Source: Datura wrightii (taxonomy: Eukaryota; Streptophyta; Magnoliopsida; Solanales; Solanaceae). From it: a stretch of DNA of 64,000 bases. Below the pieces are notes generated by a model. That model saw nothing but the letters and a program-made list of their open reading frames with translations, was not told the DNA's origin and did not search any database. The position numbers were made by a program, and so were the translations under genes. Below, piece by piece: positions 46,000-58,021 of this stretch (positions within the stretch are counted from its first letter, which is position 1; each line of letters opens with the position of its first letter). The stretch lies in the NCBI GenBank assembly GCA_035772735.1, contig JASDFA010000010.1, positions 131,505,001 through 131,569,000 of the forward strand, read 5' to 3'.

Positions 46000-48681
46000 T
46001 TTCATTCCTCAAAACTGGGGTAGGGCTAAAGTAGCACTTGACTCATGATTGATTGAGAAGATGGATATATAACATCTACAAATGTAACACTAAGGCTGAC
46101 CAAGCCACATGTCACAAACAACCAAGATAAATACTAGACCCATAATGTCTCGATAATAATGAATATGCACCTTGGAAAGCCGAAAAGGCTACAGTAAAGC
46201 TAAACAGAGCAATGGAAAACAAACACGACTACATAACCAAAACTACAATACAAACTAGTCCACATCAGCCCCTACAGAGTAAAAAAACTGAAATGCACGG
46301 GATAGGGCCCCGATCTACCTATGCTGTACAAAAAACTCAAAATAGTCAAAACTAGGACATGGCTCCTAGAACAGAGGAGCATACCACTATTCCATTGAAA
46401 TCTGGCTCCTACTACGTCTGATGATCTGAGCCTCGGCCTGTGCTTGCATCACGATTGCAGGAGGGGTCCCCAAATGAAGGGACATCAGTACGAATAAAAT
46501 ATACTGGTATGTAAGGCTGAAAACTATAAACATATAAGATAACAATAATAACTGAGCCATAAAAAAGGAATAATAACAACATGAAATATTGAAAATCAAA
46601 ACCTAACAATAACTCAATATTGAAGTGTCAATGCAATCATCTAATGTACAAAAAATAATATAACTAAAATGCCGGTGGTCGGCCAATCATAAAATCCATA
46701 TAAAATTCATCCATCCAGTGTACCACACTGGGGTAAAAATAGAAAATGCCTCCATTCGGTGTACCACACCAGGGTAAAATTCATTTAGCTGGTGTACAAC
46801 ACTGGGGTAAAATCAATAAATCAAAATCATAATCATAAATGGAGCCGATATGGCTTCTATTGGGTCAATTTAACATGTATAGTATAGAAACGACGATTAC
46901 TAAATATGTGGCCTGCATAGGCCTCCTTTGTAATGCATAATTTCGAGTGAGCATGTATAACATCTAAAGCTATAAAATAGCACTTAAATGCATGTATTCA
47001 AAACTTGTATAAATTATAAGGAACTTCGGATGACCTAAGAGTTTCAACAGGACATATAGATCGTGTTCAAAGGGACATTAGAGCTCGAAGACTCGCTAGC
47101 TTGTTGTTCGGCTTAAGGAAAAGGGGTTATGAGATCTCCCCTTAGCCTGGCATATTTCATAAAATACACAAAAGATAAAGGACAACCATAACAAGGAAAT
47201 CCTAATTCAATAAGCTCATCTTACCTTAATAGCTTGCGACATCTTCACTTGGCTTAAAATCGTTTACACGTCATCATCTTGGCTCTTTCACCAATTTCAG
47301 TTAGCAACCAGAAATTTAAACACATTTAACATCGCCCGTATATATATATAACATACAGTAAGAACCAGCTTACAATGCCCACATTCAGGGGTCTCCAACT
47401 CGATGTACAACTACACCAACAATCAACACGATATCCTAATTTAAATATCTCACTCGGGCTAGACATAATCTTAGCATTTAACCTCAATAATACATGAAAA
47501 TTTGAATGATTAAATGAAGCATAACATACTGCCTCAAAAATTGTCAAGAGGTTTCTTTCTCATTCAATTCACAATGCACAAATCGTGCTTAAAAGAATGA
47601 TAGATGAGCGCCTTATATACCTTTCTCCGATGAACTTCTCTCTAGCCAATTTCTTATTTGAATGATCAGCCTTTAGCATCCTTAATCCAGTAGTTTTATA
47701 GGCCAAAAACAAGCTTAATCTATAGCATAAAAACAAATAACTAACCAAAGCCAGTCACAATTGCAACAACAACACACGGTAACATAAGCAACATTTAGCC
47801 ATTTTCTCAACTTGTTTTCACTAACTTTTGAGGGAGAGACAAAAGGAAATTTTACCTTAGTTCTACTGTAATTATTCATCTATATATGAAGTATAGCTCC
47901 ATAAAAATAAACAACAAAAAAGTCTAATGAAAATGAGCAAAACTCAGCTCACAAACAGTCCATCAGCAGCTCACTTAGCTGCCAGTTTTCAGCTTTTCGC
48001 TTTGCAATTTGAAAGGTTTAACAGGAGTGAAATCCTTACCTTTCCTCCTGTTTTCAATACCTACTCAAAGATGGATATATAGGCAGTCCTAAAAGATTTT
48101 AAAACACTGAAAAACCCCTTCAAAACCCTGCCAAAACGAGCTCCAAAACAGCCCCTAGCACACTTGGCTATGTATTCTCAACTTGTCTTGTGATTTTCTT
48201 GAAATTTGCCTGATATTCCTCCTTGATTTTCTTTGTTCTAGATGCTGGAATTGCGAGAGAAATGGAATCCTTAGAAATCTGGTCGATTTAGATTAAGATG
48301 AAAATGTTTTCTACAAGTGAAAAATAAGATTTTAAGTAAATAGGGCAGTGGAGGCGGTAGGGCGTCATGCCCGCGTCACCACTCAGGGTGCTTCGGTAAA
48401 ATTTCCGCAAATTCTTTTTCCGAACTCCAATGGATAAGAGGTTCAATTTTATGAAAACTAGACTCAAATACCTTTAAGTGAATAGGTTGTGGGGCTTCTA
48501 ATTAATTATATATTGAGAGATATGGTCATTTAAAGTTGACCCTTGCTTATGAATTTCACATACTTTTATTTTTCAGTTCGTACACATTTCTCTTGGCATC
48601 TACGACCTATATACAACCCGTACTCCCTTAACCTAGCATACAAGCATCAAATAATCACCAAAAATTTTCCATGGTGTAACA
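46000..48681 (-). repeat. 5' LTR of element E
   Basis: Starts TTTCATTCCTCAAAACT (TG changed to TT) and ends GGTGTAACA, 2682 bp. The GTACCACACTGG unit is present three times (46711-46740, 46751-46780, 46781-46814), one more than in the 3' LTR. Confidence 0.92.
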
Positions 48682-50381
48682 CTCAACTTCTTCCTTAAGC
48701 TCATGCTCAGAAATCTCGTCATCATCATTAATCATGCTCTCTTTGTTAGTTGCAGTTCAACCACAAGTGGTAGAGGGGGGGTCAATTGTGGTGTTTTCGC
48801 TCCTAGTCATCACAGCCATATAGTGATTTTCATTCTTCAGTTCTTGGAGTATGTTGTTAGGTAGTGTTCCCTTTTTCCTAGGGTTCAGGGATGCTGACAG
48901 TTGACTCAACTGCTGCTCTATTTGCTTGATGGACATGACATGTAACTCGACTCTCTGACCCATGCCATATATATCTCCATGAATGTCTTTTAGCTGTTCC
49001 TCCATGGATCTCACCTTTTAAAGCAACTCATCCATGATGCTCTCCAACTTTGATTGCCCAGCCTCCCCTCACGTGCATTAGGAGGTACATTGAATCCTAC
49101 TCGGTCGTTGCGATAACCATCGTTCCTTCTCCATTCTCCCTCTCGCTCACGACCTCAACTTCTATCTCTATACCCATTTTGATTTTAGTTGTCTCAATAT
49201 TAGTTCTGACCTTGATTTCCAGAACCTTAGCGCCAAGTGTCTTTTCCAAACGCTTGGCCATTGGCCCAGAAATCTGCCACCTAGTTATCCAAGAAGTTTG
49301 ACTCTTTATCGAAATATGAATGCTCTGGCCCTAGTTCCTGTCCTTGTGTTTCCACTGCATTAACTTTTCTACCTCCAGTGCCTACGATATGCTTTATGAG
49401 CAGGTCCAATGATGTACGCATGTGGGACAATTCTTAATCACATTCCTCCTCCTTCTTTCGTTGGTCTATAGTAATACCAACAACATATGTACCAATAGCT
49501 TCTTCCACTTCCCCGGTGTGCCATGGCCTACTAGTTTTGGTCACTCTATCAAGAGTAGTGGCAGCTTGCTCCCAAGTGTGTCTCATCAGTGTTCCTCCCG
49601 CCACAGTATCTGCCACAACTTTAGTAGTGTAGTTCAATGACCTATAGAAAATCTCCAACAAACTATCATTGGGAATTTTGTGGTTTGGGCACTTGGTCAA
49701 CTTCTTCTTAAATCTCCACTAGGTTTCATGCAGTGCCTACATTTTTAGTTGTTGGAAGTTGTAGTCTCACCTTATGTTGTAGCATCTTGGAGGGTGGGAA
49801 GAATCTCTCTAGAAAAGCTTGTTTGAGCTCTGTCCAGTTAGTAATGGAGTCATTGGGCAACTTCGATAACCATAAAGTGGCTTCCACAAATAGAGAGAAA
49901 GGGAAGAGTCTCAGCCTTATTGTATCCTAGCTGACTCCGGGCAACCTATACGCCTTGCATATTCCAACGAACTTCATTAAGCGCAGGTTGGCATTATCAG
50001 CTGCATGACCACTAAATACCCCATTAATACTGAGCAAATGTATCATGGTGCTAGTGATGTCAAACTTTGCCCAACAGGCAAAGATGGTGGTATGATAGCT
50101 CCGGTTGACCCGACATCATTATTATCTGGTTCAACCTCATTAAAGAGTTGAGGAGCATTTCTCTGGCCTCTGTTGCCCCTTCCATGGTGACCAGCGTTCA
50201 CAACTTCATCTTGAGCATCATTGGCTTCCTGAACTGCAGCTTGCCGAGCTAGCTTGGCTTGTCTAGATTCTTCAGCAAGAGAGGCATCTCTTTGCTATTG
50301 GTTCTCTATCCTTCATAGTGTTCTTTCAATTTTGAAATCAAAAGGAATTAGGGGGTTTCCACTCCATCGATTACTTGGCAT
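48682..50381 (-). pseudogene. Athila-like gag (element F)
   Basis: Capsid-type protein of Athila/Tat elements, starting at 50381 with MPSNRWSGN. Conserved pieces are NDSITNWTELKQAFLERFFP (near 49860-49800), ETWRRFKKKLTKCPNHKIP (49740-49690) with VADTVAGGTLMRHTWEQAAT (49640-49570), then in 49014-48757 RVELHVMSIKQIEQQLSQLS and KKGTLPNNILQELKNENHYM, the usual segment before the acidic tail. Stops and frameshifts are frequent. The acidic tail EISEHELKEEVE is cut by element E. Confidence 0.82.
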
Positions 50382-50485
50382 TCACCAAGCAACAACTTGT
50401 GGGTGTCAAAAAGAAAAATAGAACGTAAATGAGGAAATAACAACCAAAAGTTAAATTCAAGCAATTAATCTAATCTTAGCAGTAT

Positions 50486-50503
50486 TCCTCGGCAATGGTG
50501 CCA
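50486..50503 (-). promoter_or_regulatory. Primer-binding site of F, tRNA-Asp type
   Basis: The minus strand reads TGGCACCATTGCCGAGGA, three differences from TGGCGCCGTTGCCGGGGA, the complement of the 3' end of tRNA-Asp used by Athila elements. It distinguishes F from the other elements, which use initiator-Met tRNA. Confidence 0.8.
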
Positions 50504-50508
50504 CTTTT

Positions 50509-50746
50509 TGATAATGCTCAAACTCACACTCCTGACAAAGTATGAATTGGAAATTGTCATAAAGAACTCAACAAAGAGGTTGGAGTCGAACCCATAGGAA
50601 ATGGTAAGAACTAGACTAATGACGTATTTAAGCTTTTTGGTGGGTTATCTCAAAATTAGAGGGGTTCATAGAGAAACAATTGTAAAACAAACGTAAAAAA
50701 TAAGTGTTGTTAATCAAGATTTGCAATTAACTAGGGTAAGTGTTCC
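50509..50746 (-). repeat. 5' LTR of F, inner piece
   Basis: Plus text TGATAATGCTCAAACTC starts the LTR next to the primer site. It has TCGAACCCATAGGAAATGG near 50588, as in element G. The last five bases, GTTCC (50742-50746), are the target duplication of element H. Confidence 0.65.
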
Positions 50747-52933
50747 TGTCACACGACCCGAGAGTACACTCGGATCATAAACATGGGACAAGGAGCCCTG
50801 AGAGACCCCAAGTCGACCCATGGCATGAGCATACATCTAAACCATTCACATGAAGCGGAAGACTTAGCATGGTAACATGATATAGAGGACATCATGACAT
50901 GAAATAGAAAATACGATGATACATGATTCACATATAACAACTGAATTCTACATACAGTTTGAAAAGCCTCTAGTAATGATAGATGGGTTGATGGGACAAT
51001 ACTCTAACTAACCCTAAGTACTAAAACTGAAATAAGCTAGAATCCGAACATAAGGCCCTCGAAACATGAGGACTCACCAATATAGAATCATAGCAAAGCC
51101 AGGAGCAAGCTAAGATTGAGTCTGAACCTGAGAACTGGGTCCTGTATCATAAAATGATATAGCATAGAAAGTAAGCGAGTCAGTACTTGGAATTTACCGA
51201 GTATGAAAGGTATGTAAAACAAAATTTAAAAATATAAGATTCATAAGAGTAGGACATCATGATCATAAACACTGAAATCATAAGTATACCATAACGCTTG
51301 AGGTTTTCTAAAGCAGTCGTAAACCTGCCATAATTGTATCCTGAGAGAAAGCACTTCATAAAACATGACTTGAGCCAAAAAGACATAATCATAACATGCA
51401 TGAAAATAATGAGGAACAGTGGGAGATTTCTATAAGAGACATACCCCATATGAGCACACATGGAGCCTAACCTGTAAACCTAGTCGGGAGGCCGTTCATA
51501 CCTTGCCAATGGTAGAACCATGAAAGGAGTGATATCACTCATGAAGACCCCGTAGGGCATAGGGTACAATCACTGAGGAGGTCCCAATCATCACCTACGG
51601 TGGCACGCAGTTCTTACTCTGTGTTAAGTACTACTCCCAAAACATGCAACTTGCTCATAGAAATGCATACATGACATGCATGGCTAGTCAAATCGTGATA
51701 ATCATAACATTCTTGAGAACTCGTAAGACTAGTCATGAAATCGGGCCTATGGGTCGGCCAAAATCATAATTCATGAATCATAATCAACATGTGGGCATTG
51801 CCCATATTCATACATACTTCAAATACTTGAATTTATAGAAAACGTGATCATATTAACATGGGTAATTGAAAACATTCTTAAGATTCGAAAATTCATATCA
51901 TGCTTGAAGGATCACTATAACTATGAACTTCAATTGAAAATCTCATGACTGGGAACTTAAGATTTTTAAACATTAGATCAACAAAACATTGAGTATAACA
52001 AGTAAAAATAGCCCCTAATAACTCGAACCCGTAATTTAGACATGCTACAACGTATTCATATCGATTTTGGAAGAATCATGCAATTGGGTTAAGACCCATA
52101 AGAATTTAGTAATCATAACCATATATTCGGGAGAAATTGGGCATGGGTGGGGACAAAACTACCCATTCAAAACCCCATATACTTGGAACAACTGATTCTA
52201 ATCTTCCCTTGAAAGCCCAAGATGGAATTTAGAGGAATTGAGGAAGAACACCTTGAATCACCTTCTAATCTCCTCTCTATACTCTTGCATGAATGAATAA
52301 GGCTTAACATGAATAACCCCCTTAAAAGACCCCATTCAGACCTTAAAACGACATAGTTTAGGCCTTAGGAACTTAGGTTACGAAACCACCCATACTAAAA
52401 ACGCAGACATTTCTTGTTGCCAGTCCCCACAAGGGACCTTACGAGTCGTTGCCAAAGGGCACAACTCGTGGGTAGGATCCATCATGCTCACTGCCCAAAA
52501 TACCCAGGGGACCCCACGAGGGACCCAACGAATCATCGTGGCTGACCACGACTCATGGTCACCACCCGTGATCCCCACTACCTAAAACCTTGACCAAGTA
52601 TACACTCCAACCCACGGGGGACCTTACGAGTCGTGAGGTCAGACTACAACTCGTGGTCACCATCCGTGGCCTTCACTTCCCTTCCCAACCTTGCCAAACC
52701 TCCAAGGTAGACCACGGGGGACCTCACAAGTCATGAGTTCTGACCATGACTCATGGTCATTCCCGTGGACTCCTCAACCTGAGCCTTCCAACCTTGCTGA
52801 CCATGAGTCACCTCACGACTCGTGGTCACTCCTCACGACCTACCTCATGGGTCGTCCTGAGATCTGGTGCGAATTTTTAGTTTTTCTCCATTTTGACTCC
52901 CGAGTTTGATCCTTGGGTTCCCAAGGTATAACA
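50747..52933 (-). repeat. 3' LTR of element H
   Basis: Starts TGTCACACGACCCGAG and ends AAGGTATAACA, 2187 bp. Stem-loops are at 50985-51014 and 51143-51161. Near 52750-52820 it has about 68 bp more than the 5' copy, between two GACTC(A/G)TGGTCA units. Confidence 0.93.
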
Positions 52934-52934
52934 A

Positions 52935-52948
52935 TATCTCCCCCTTGG
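52935..52948 (-). promoter_or_regulatory. Polypurine tract of H
   Basis: The minus strand reads CCAAGGGGGAGATA directly before the 3' LTR. Confidence 0.8.
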
Positions 52949-53189
52949 GAACATTCATCCTCGAATGTTAGAAACATGCAGAAAACTCAGAAACAAGCTA
53001 TCACCATATTCAAATACTGATCATTTAAGTTGAAAACTGACGGTTTAACTACCTCCAAAAAGAACTACATAACTAAACTGAATTTAGACATCACATACAT
53101 TTACCATATTATACAACAAACTTTTATGCATGAACTGAACATGAAAACTAATTAGAGGTTTAGGGAAAAAACTGATTACCTCAAGCTGA

Positions 53190-54298
53190 AATTGAGTCGG
53201 TAGGGAACAAATGGGGTTATTTAGCTATCATATATGCTTTGGCTTCCCATGTAGCTCCCTCAACATGCTGATTTCTCCATAACACCTTCACCAAAGATAC
53301 TTCTTTGTTCCTCAACCTCTGAACCTGGCGATCCAAAATTGCAACTGGAATTTCCTCATAACTGAGGCTATCTCCCACGCCAACGTTTTCCATTGGGACA
53401 ACTAAAAATGGATCACCCAAGAACTTTTTCAAGAGAGACACATGAAACATGGGGTGAACTGAAGATAACTCTGATGTCAAGTCCAACTTATATGCTACCT
53501 TACCAACTCTTCTCGTAACCTGGTAGTGACTAATATAGCAGGGACCGAGTTTCCCTTTCTTTCCAAACTGCATGACTCCTTTCATGGGAGATACCTTTAG
53601 AAATACTAATCATCAACCTCAAACTCGAAATCTCTTCTTCTCACATCCGCATATGACTTTTGATGACTCTGAGTAGTTTTCAACCTGTCCCTTATCAATT
53701 GAACCTTCATCATAGCTTCGTGAATCGAGTATGGCCCTATCATAGCTGCCTCACCAACCTCAAACCATTCGATGGGCGACTTACACCTCCGCCCATAAAG
53801 AGCCTGGAATAGTGCCATTTGGATACTGGAATGATAGCTGTTATTGTAAGCATACTCGATCAAGGGCAGGTGATCATCCCAACTGCCTTTAAAATCCATA
53901 ACACATGCTCTCAACATGTCCTTGAGAGTTTGAATAGTCTACTCCGCTTGACCATCGGTTTGCAAATGAAATGCCGTGCTAATCTTAACCTAAGTACCAA
54001 GTCCCTTTTGAAAATATCTCCAGAACTAAGAGGTGAACTGAGTACCTCTATCCGATATGATGGAAAAGGGCACTGCATGCAACCTAACCAACTCCCGAAT
54101 GTATAAATTGGCATAATCCTCCGTTGAATCAGTGGTTTTGATAGGTAGAAAATGAGCAGCCTTGGTCAACCTGTCCACAACAACCCAAATGGAGTTATAC
54201 TGTCTCCGTGTGCAGGGCAAACCTGTTATAAAGTCCATGTTGATACCTTCCCACTTCCAAGTAGGAATGGTGATATCTTGGAGTAAATCTCCCGGTCT
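53190..54298 (-). pseudogene. Element H integrase core and chromodomain-like tail
   Basis: The core begins at 54238 with MDFITGLPCTRRQYNSIWVV and continues to FSIISDRGTQFTS (D,D seen), then TAG-interrupted text and MLRACVMDFKGSWDDHLPLI (53917-53606). The tail 53585-53217 has KGKLGPCYISHYQVTRRVGK, SVHPMFHVSLLKKFLGDP and VKVLWRNQHVEGATWEAKAY, a Del-type chromodomain. Breaks occur near 54030 and at 53600. Confidence 0.85.
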
Positions 54299-55072
54299 TT
54301 AATGCTCAACTTTCACTTGTTGGCAATTCGGACACTTGGCTACAAATTCTGCAATATCCCTCTTCATTCTATTCCACCAATAAATTTCCTGCAAGTCATG
54401 ATACATCTTGGTGGCACCTGGATGGATAGAATATCTGGATCCATTAGCCTCCTGCAACATCCGACTCTTCAAATCACCTACGTCGGGAACACATAAATGA
54501 CCCTGGTACCGAAGCACACAATCTCCCCCATTGGAGAAGACCTCTACTTTATGATTTTGAAAAGCCTCTTTCAACTTTACCAATATAGGATCTTCATCTT
54601 GCTTAGCTTTCACTTCAATTACCAAGGACGATACTGATCCGTTCTGAACAACCACACCACCATCGGCCGAGTCAACCAACCTAACTCCTAACCGTGCAAG
54701 TTGATGCACCTCCTTCACTAGCTTCTGCTTGCCTTCACCCACATGCGACACACTCTCCATAGAGAGTCTACTAAGTGCATCAGCTACCACATTGGCCTTA
54801 CCCGAGTGGTAAAGGACAATCATGTCATAGTTCTTAAGTAGCTCCAACCACCTCCTTTGCCGAAGATTGAGATCCTTCTGCATGAACACATATTGCAAGC
54901 TCTTGTGGTCTGTGAATACATCTACATGAACCCCATACAAGTAGTGTTGCCATATCTTCAAAGCAAATACCGCCACGGCCAACTCAAGATCATGGGTTGG
55001 GTAATTCTTCTCATGAATTTTCAGCTGTCTAGAGGCATATGCTACGACCTTCCATGCTGCATCAATACACAC
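54299..55072 (-). pseudogene. Element H RNase H, linker and integrase zinc region (257-codon open frame)
   Basis: The longest open frame in the window. It covers the second half of RNase H (YPTHDLELAVAVFALKIW, VDVFTDHKSLQYVFMQKDLN), the DALSRLSMESVSHVGEG linker and the complete HHCC zinc region (ANGSRYSIHPGATKMYHD, CPNCQQVKVEH). The first RNase H Asp lies upstream in another frame. It ends at a TAA before the core. Confidence 0.87.
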
Positions 55073-56092
55073 CCCAATCCAATCCTAGAAGCATCACAAT
55101 ATACTATGAATCCATCAGTACCCTCGGGTAGGGTCAATATCGGTGCTGAGGTGGGTCGGGTATTCAATTCCTGGAAGCTTTTATGACAAGCCTTCGGCCA
55201 CTAGAACTTTATCTTTTTCTAGGTCAATCTAGTCAATGGCATTAAAATGGATGAGAAACTCTCAACGAATCTATGGTAGTAACCTGTCAAGCCTAGGAAG
55301 CTTCTAATCTCTAAAGGGTTTACCGGTCTGGCCAGTTCTTTACCGCCTCTATTTTATGGGAATCCACCTTTATACCTTCGCTTGACACTACGTGTCCCAA
55401 AAAAGTAATTGAATTCAACCAGAACTCGCATTTTCTGAATTTCGTGTATAGTTGGCCATCCTTGAGGGTCTGGAGTACTACTCTCAGGTGTGCAGCATGC
55501 TCCTCCTCGCTCCTGGAGTATATCAATATGTCGTCAATGAACATGGTTACGAACATGTCCAGATATGCCTTGAATACCCTGTTCATTAGTTCCATAAAAG
55601 TTACAGGGGCATTGGTTAGTACAAAAGACATAACAACGAATTCATAGTGGCTATACCGAGTCCTAGAAGCAGTTTTCGGGATATTGCTCTCCCGAACCCT
55701 GAGCTGGTGATACCCAACCTGAGATATATCTTGGAGAAACATTTGGCACCCTAAAGCTAATCAAATAGGTCATCAATTCTGGGTAAAGGGTATCTATTCT
55801 TGACGGTGACCTTTTTCAACTGCCTATAGTCAATGCACATCCGAAGTGAACCATCTTTCTTTCGGATGAACAACACTGGTGCTCCCCATGGAGAACTCGG
55901 TCTAATGAAACCCTTATCCAATAGTTCCTTCAATTTTTCCTTTAACTCTTTTAGCTCGGCTGGAGCCATTCTGTAGGGAGGAATCGATATGGATTGAGTG
56001 TCGGGTAAAAGATCAATCCCAAAATCAATATCCCTCTCTAGAGGAACACCTGGTAGGTCATCTAGAAATACCTCAAGATACTCACATACCAT
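55073..56092 (-). pseudogene. Element H reverse transcriptase
   Basis: Open frames 56092-55757 and 55742-55320 give PWGAPVLFIRKKDGSLRMCI, KVTVKNRYPLPRIDDLFD, YGYHQLRV-type text and FVTMFIDDILIYSRSEEEHA, with the catalytic Asp pair intact. A stop and frameshift (about 55757-55740) separates them. GHVVSSEGIKVDSHKIEAVK follows. The connection to RNase H (55319-55073) is frameshifted. Confidence 0.85.
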
Positions 56093-56104
56093 GGGGACTG
56101 ACTA

Positions 56105-56605
56105 GATGGTCGGTATCTCGGACGTGGCATCCTTAACCCTAACCAGATGGTAAATGCAACCCTTAGAAACCATTTTCCTAGCCTTGAGATAAGAGATAAA
56201 GAAACCTACAGGTACCGCTGAACTACCCCTCCTTTCTAAAGTTGGTTCACTTGGAAAACAGAACTCCACCGCTCAGATTCTACGGTTAACAGAAGCATAA
56301 CATGCAAACAACCAATCCATGCCCAGAATAATATCAAAATCAGTCATAGCTAATTCTACTAAGTCTGCGGAGGTGACCTTATGAAATACTGTAATGGGGC
56401 AACCTCTATATACCCGCCTAACTACAACTGAATCACCATACAGCGTAGACACAGAGAACGATTTCGACAAAATTTCAAGACTAACTCTAAAGCTACTAGC
56501 AATGTAAGGCGTCATAAAAGACAATGTAGATCCAAAATCTAACAAGGAATAAGCATCAATATGAAAGACTCGCAACATATCCATAACCATATCGGGAGAG
56601 GTCAC
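56105..56605 (-). pseudogene. Element H protease and linker
   Basis: Open frame 56605-56273 starts MTSPDMVMDMLRVFHIDAYS and has LLDFGSTLSFMTPYIASSF, with Asp-Phe-Gly where Asp-Pro-Gly is usual in this clade, then FDIILGMDWLFACYASVNRR. The linker to reverse transcriptase carries VRVKDATSE-type text near 56140, the same sequence that forms the palindrome in D. Confidence 0.82.
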
Positions 56606-56639
56606 CTGCTCCTGTCGAGAGACAAGTGCATAAAATCGG

Positions 56640-57811
56640 TTCTAGCGCTAGCCGCCAGCTGAACTAGTTGAAGCACCATGCGGAAAAGGACGTGCCACTG
56701 GGGCTGCTGAATTGGTGGCTAGGGTGTGGGCTCCACCACCCCCTGACCTGGCTACGGAGAAATCCCTGAGTCTGTGTCCGGGTTTGCCACACCTGAAACA
56801 AGCATCTGAGCCCACCAAACACCTCCTTGGGTGATTCTTGCCACAACTAGCACGAGATGGGAATGTACGCTTTGTGCGCATGCTACTCTGACCCCTCGAA
56901 CCTGAGGCCCTACTCCTCTATTCAACTCGAGGCCTGTACGGGGCACTAGCTGAGGATGGTGCTGGTACTATAGACCTGTGTTGAGATTGCTGGTGAGGCC
57001 CACCTCCAGGCCTCAACTGAGAAAACCTGTAACTTTCAGTCCTGACCCTCTTGGCCTCTCTCTCCCTTATGTGAGCTGCCTCCATCTGTTGGGCATAAAG
57101 GACTATACGGGGATAATCCATATACTGGTGAAGCATAGCGGTCTTGCAGTCCTTGTCTAGATACTCGGCTACTTTGTGCACGAATCTACTCACTCGTTCC
57201 CTTTGGTCCACCACTAACTCTGGGGCATACTTTGACAAGCGAGTGAACTCAAGTGAATACTCTAACACTATCATCTTTCCCTATTTGAAGTTGATAAACT
57301 CTGCTTCCTTCAACTCCCTTATCTCTCGAGGGAAAAACTTGTCAAGGAAGGCCATGTGGAACTCGTTCCAACTGATAGGGCTCGCTCCTGCTGCCCTACT
57401 ATCTCTCCATTTCTTGTACCATATGTGGGCAACCCCTTTAAGCTGATAGGGGGCCAAATCAACACACTCCCCACTTCCATCCCCATAACCTAGGTGACCT
57501 TCAAGATCTCATCGATAAACTCGTAAGGATCGTCGTCCGCCTTAGAACCTGTGAACTCAGGATGGTTCATCCTCTAGAAATCTCTTACCCTTGCTGCCGC
57601 CGCATTCCCATTCTAACCACTATCTAATGAGGAACCTGGGAAGCCATGGCCTGCACCAGCATCTAAATCGCTCCCTAAACTTAGCATGGGAAGCTGGCTC
57701 TAGTGCATCCTCCTCACGAACAGGTGGGGCTGGTCGATGCCAATCACCATTGTCTCCCTCATGATCATTTCCATTTCCATTCCTTCGGATGTTCACTCGG
57801 CGTGGAGGCAT
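56640..57811 (-). pseudogene. Element H gag
   Basis: Starts at 57811 with MPPRRVNIRRNGNGND. The capsid core lies near 57560-57420 in broken frames; LEFTRLSKYAPELVVDQRER to KVAEYLDKDCKTAMLH is open in 57274-56918. Zinc knuckles near 56865-56760 read CGKNHPRRC and CFRCGKPGHRLRDF, the latter having Phe for the last Cys. Confidence 0.82.
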
Positions 57812-58003
57812 GATTTCTGCAAATGTGAATAGCACGAATTAGAAGGTTGGAAAGACTTTTTATCGCATGACATAGATCATGAAGGAAGGGAACATCTCCT
57901 AAACATCTAGTAGCCTCTTCTTCATAGGTGTGGCGCGCTTCACACCCATGAAAAAGACTCTACTTAACGCGGCTTTCAGACTCCCTAGGACACTTCAACC
58001 CAA

Positions 58004-58018
58004 TGGATCTAATACCAA
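58004..58018 (-). promoter_or_regulatory. Primer-binding site of element H
   Basis: The minus strand reads TTGGTATTAGATCCA, two changes from the initiator-Met tRNA type TTGGTATCAGAGCCA, three bases from the 5' LTR. Confidence 0.8.
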
Positions 58019-58021
58019 GTT

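Larger units (their letters stand above)
38248..48681 (-). mobile_element. Gypsy element E (chromovirus, third LTR family)
   Basis: Minus-strand element of 10,434 bp with LTRs 38248-40872 and 46000-48681, inserted in F. Flanks CTCAG (38243-38247) and CTCAA (48682-48686) match at four of five positions. It has all domains in the order gag, protease, reverse transcriptase, RNase H, integrase, chromodomain-like tail, each with stops. The LTRs do not share the A/D/H or B/C/I sequence, apart from a GGGACAAGGCCCC-type hairpin. Confidence 0.92.
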
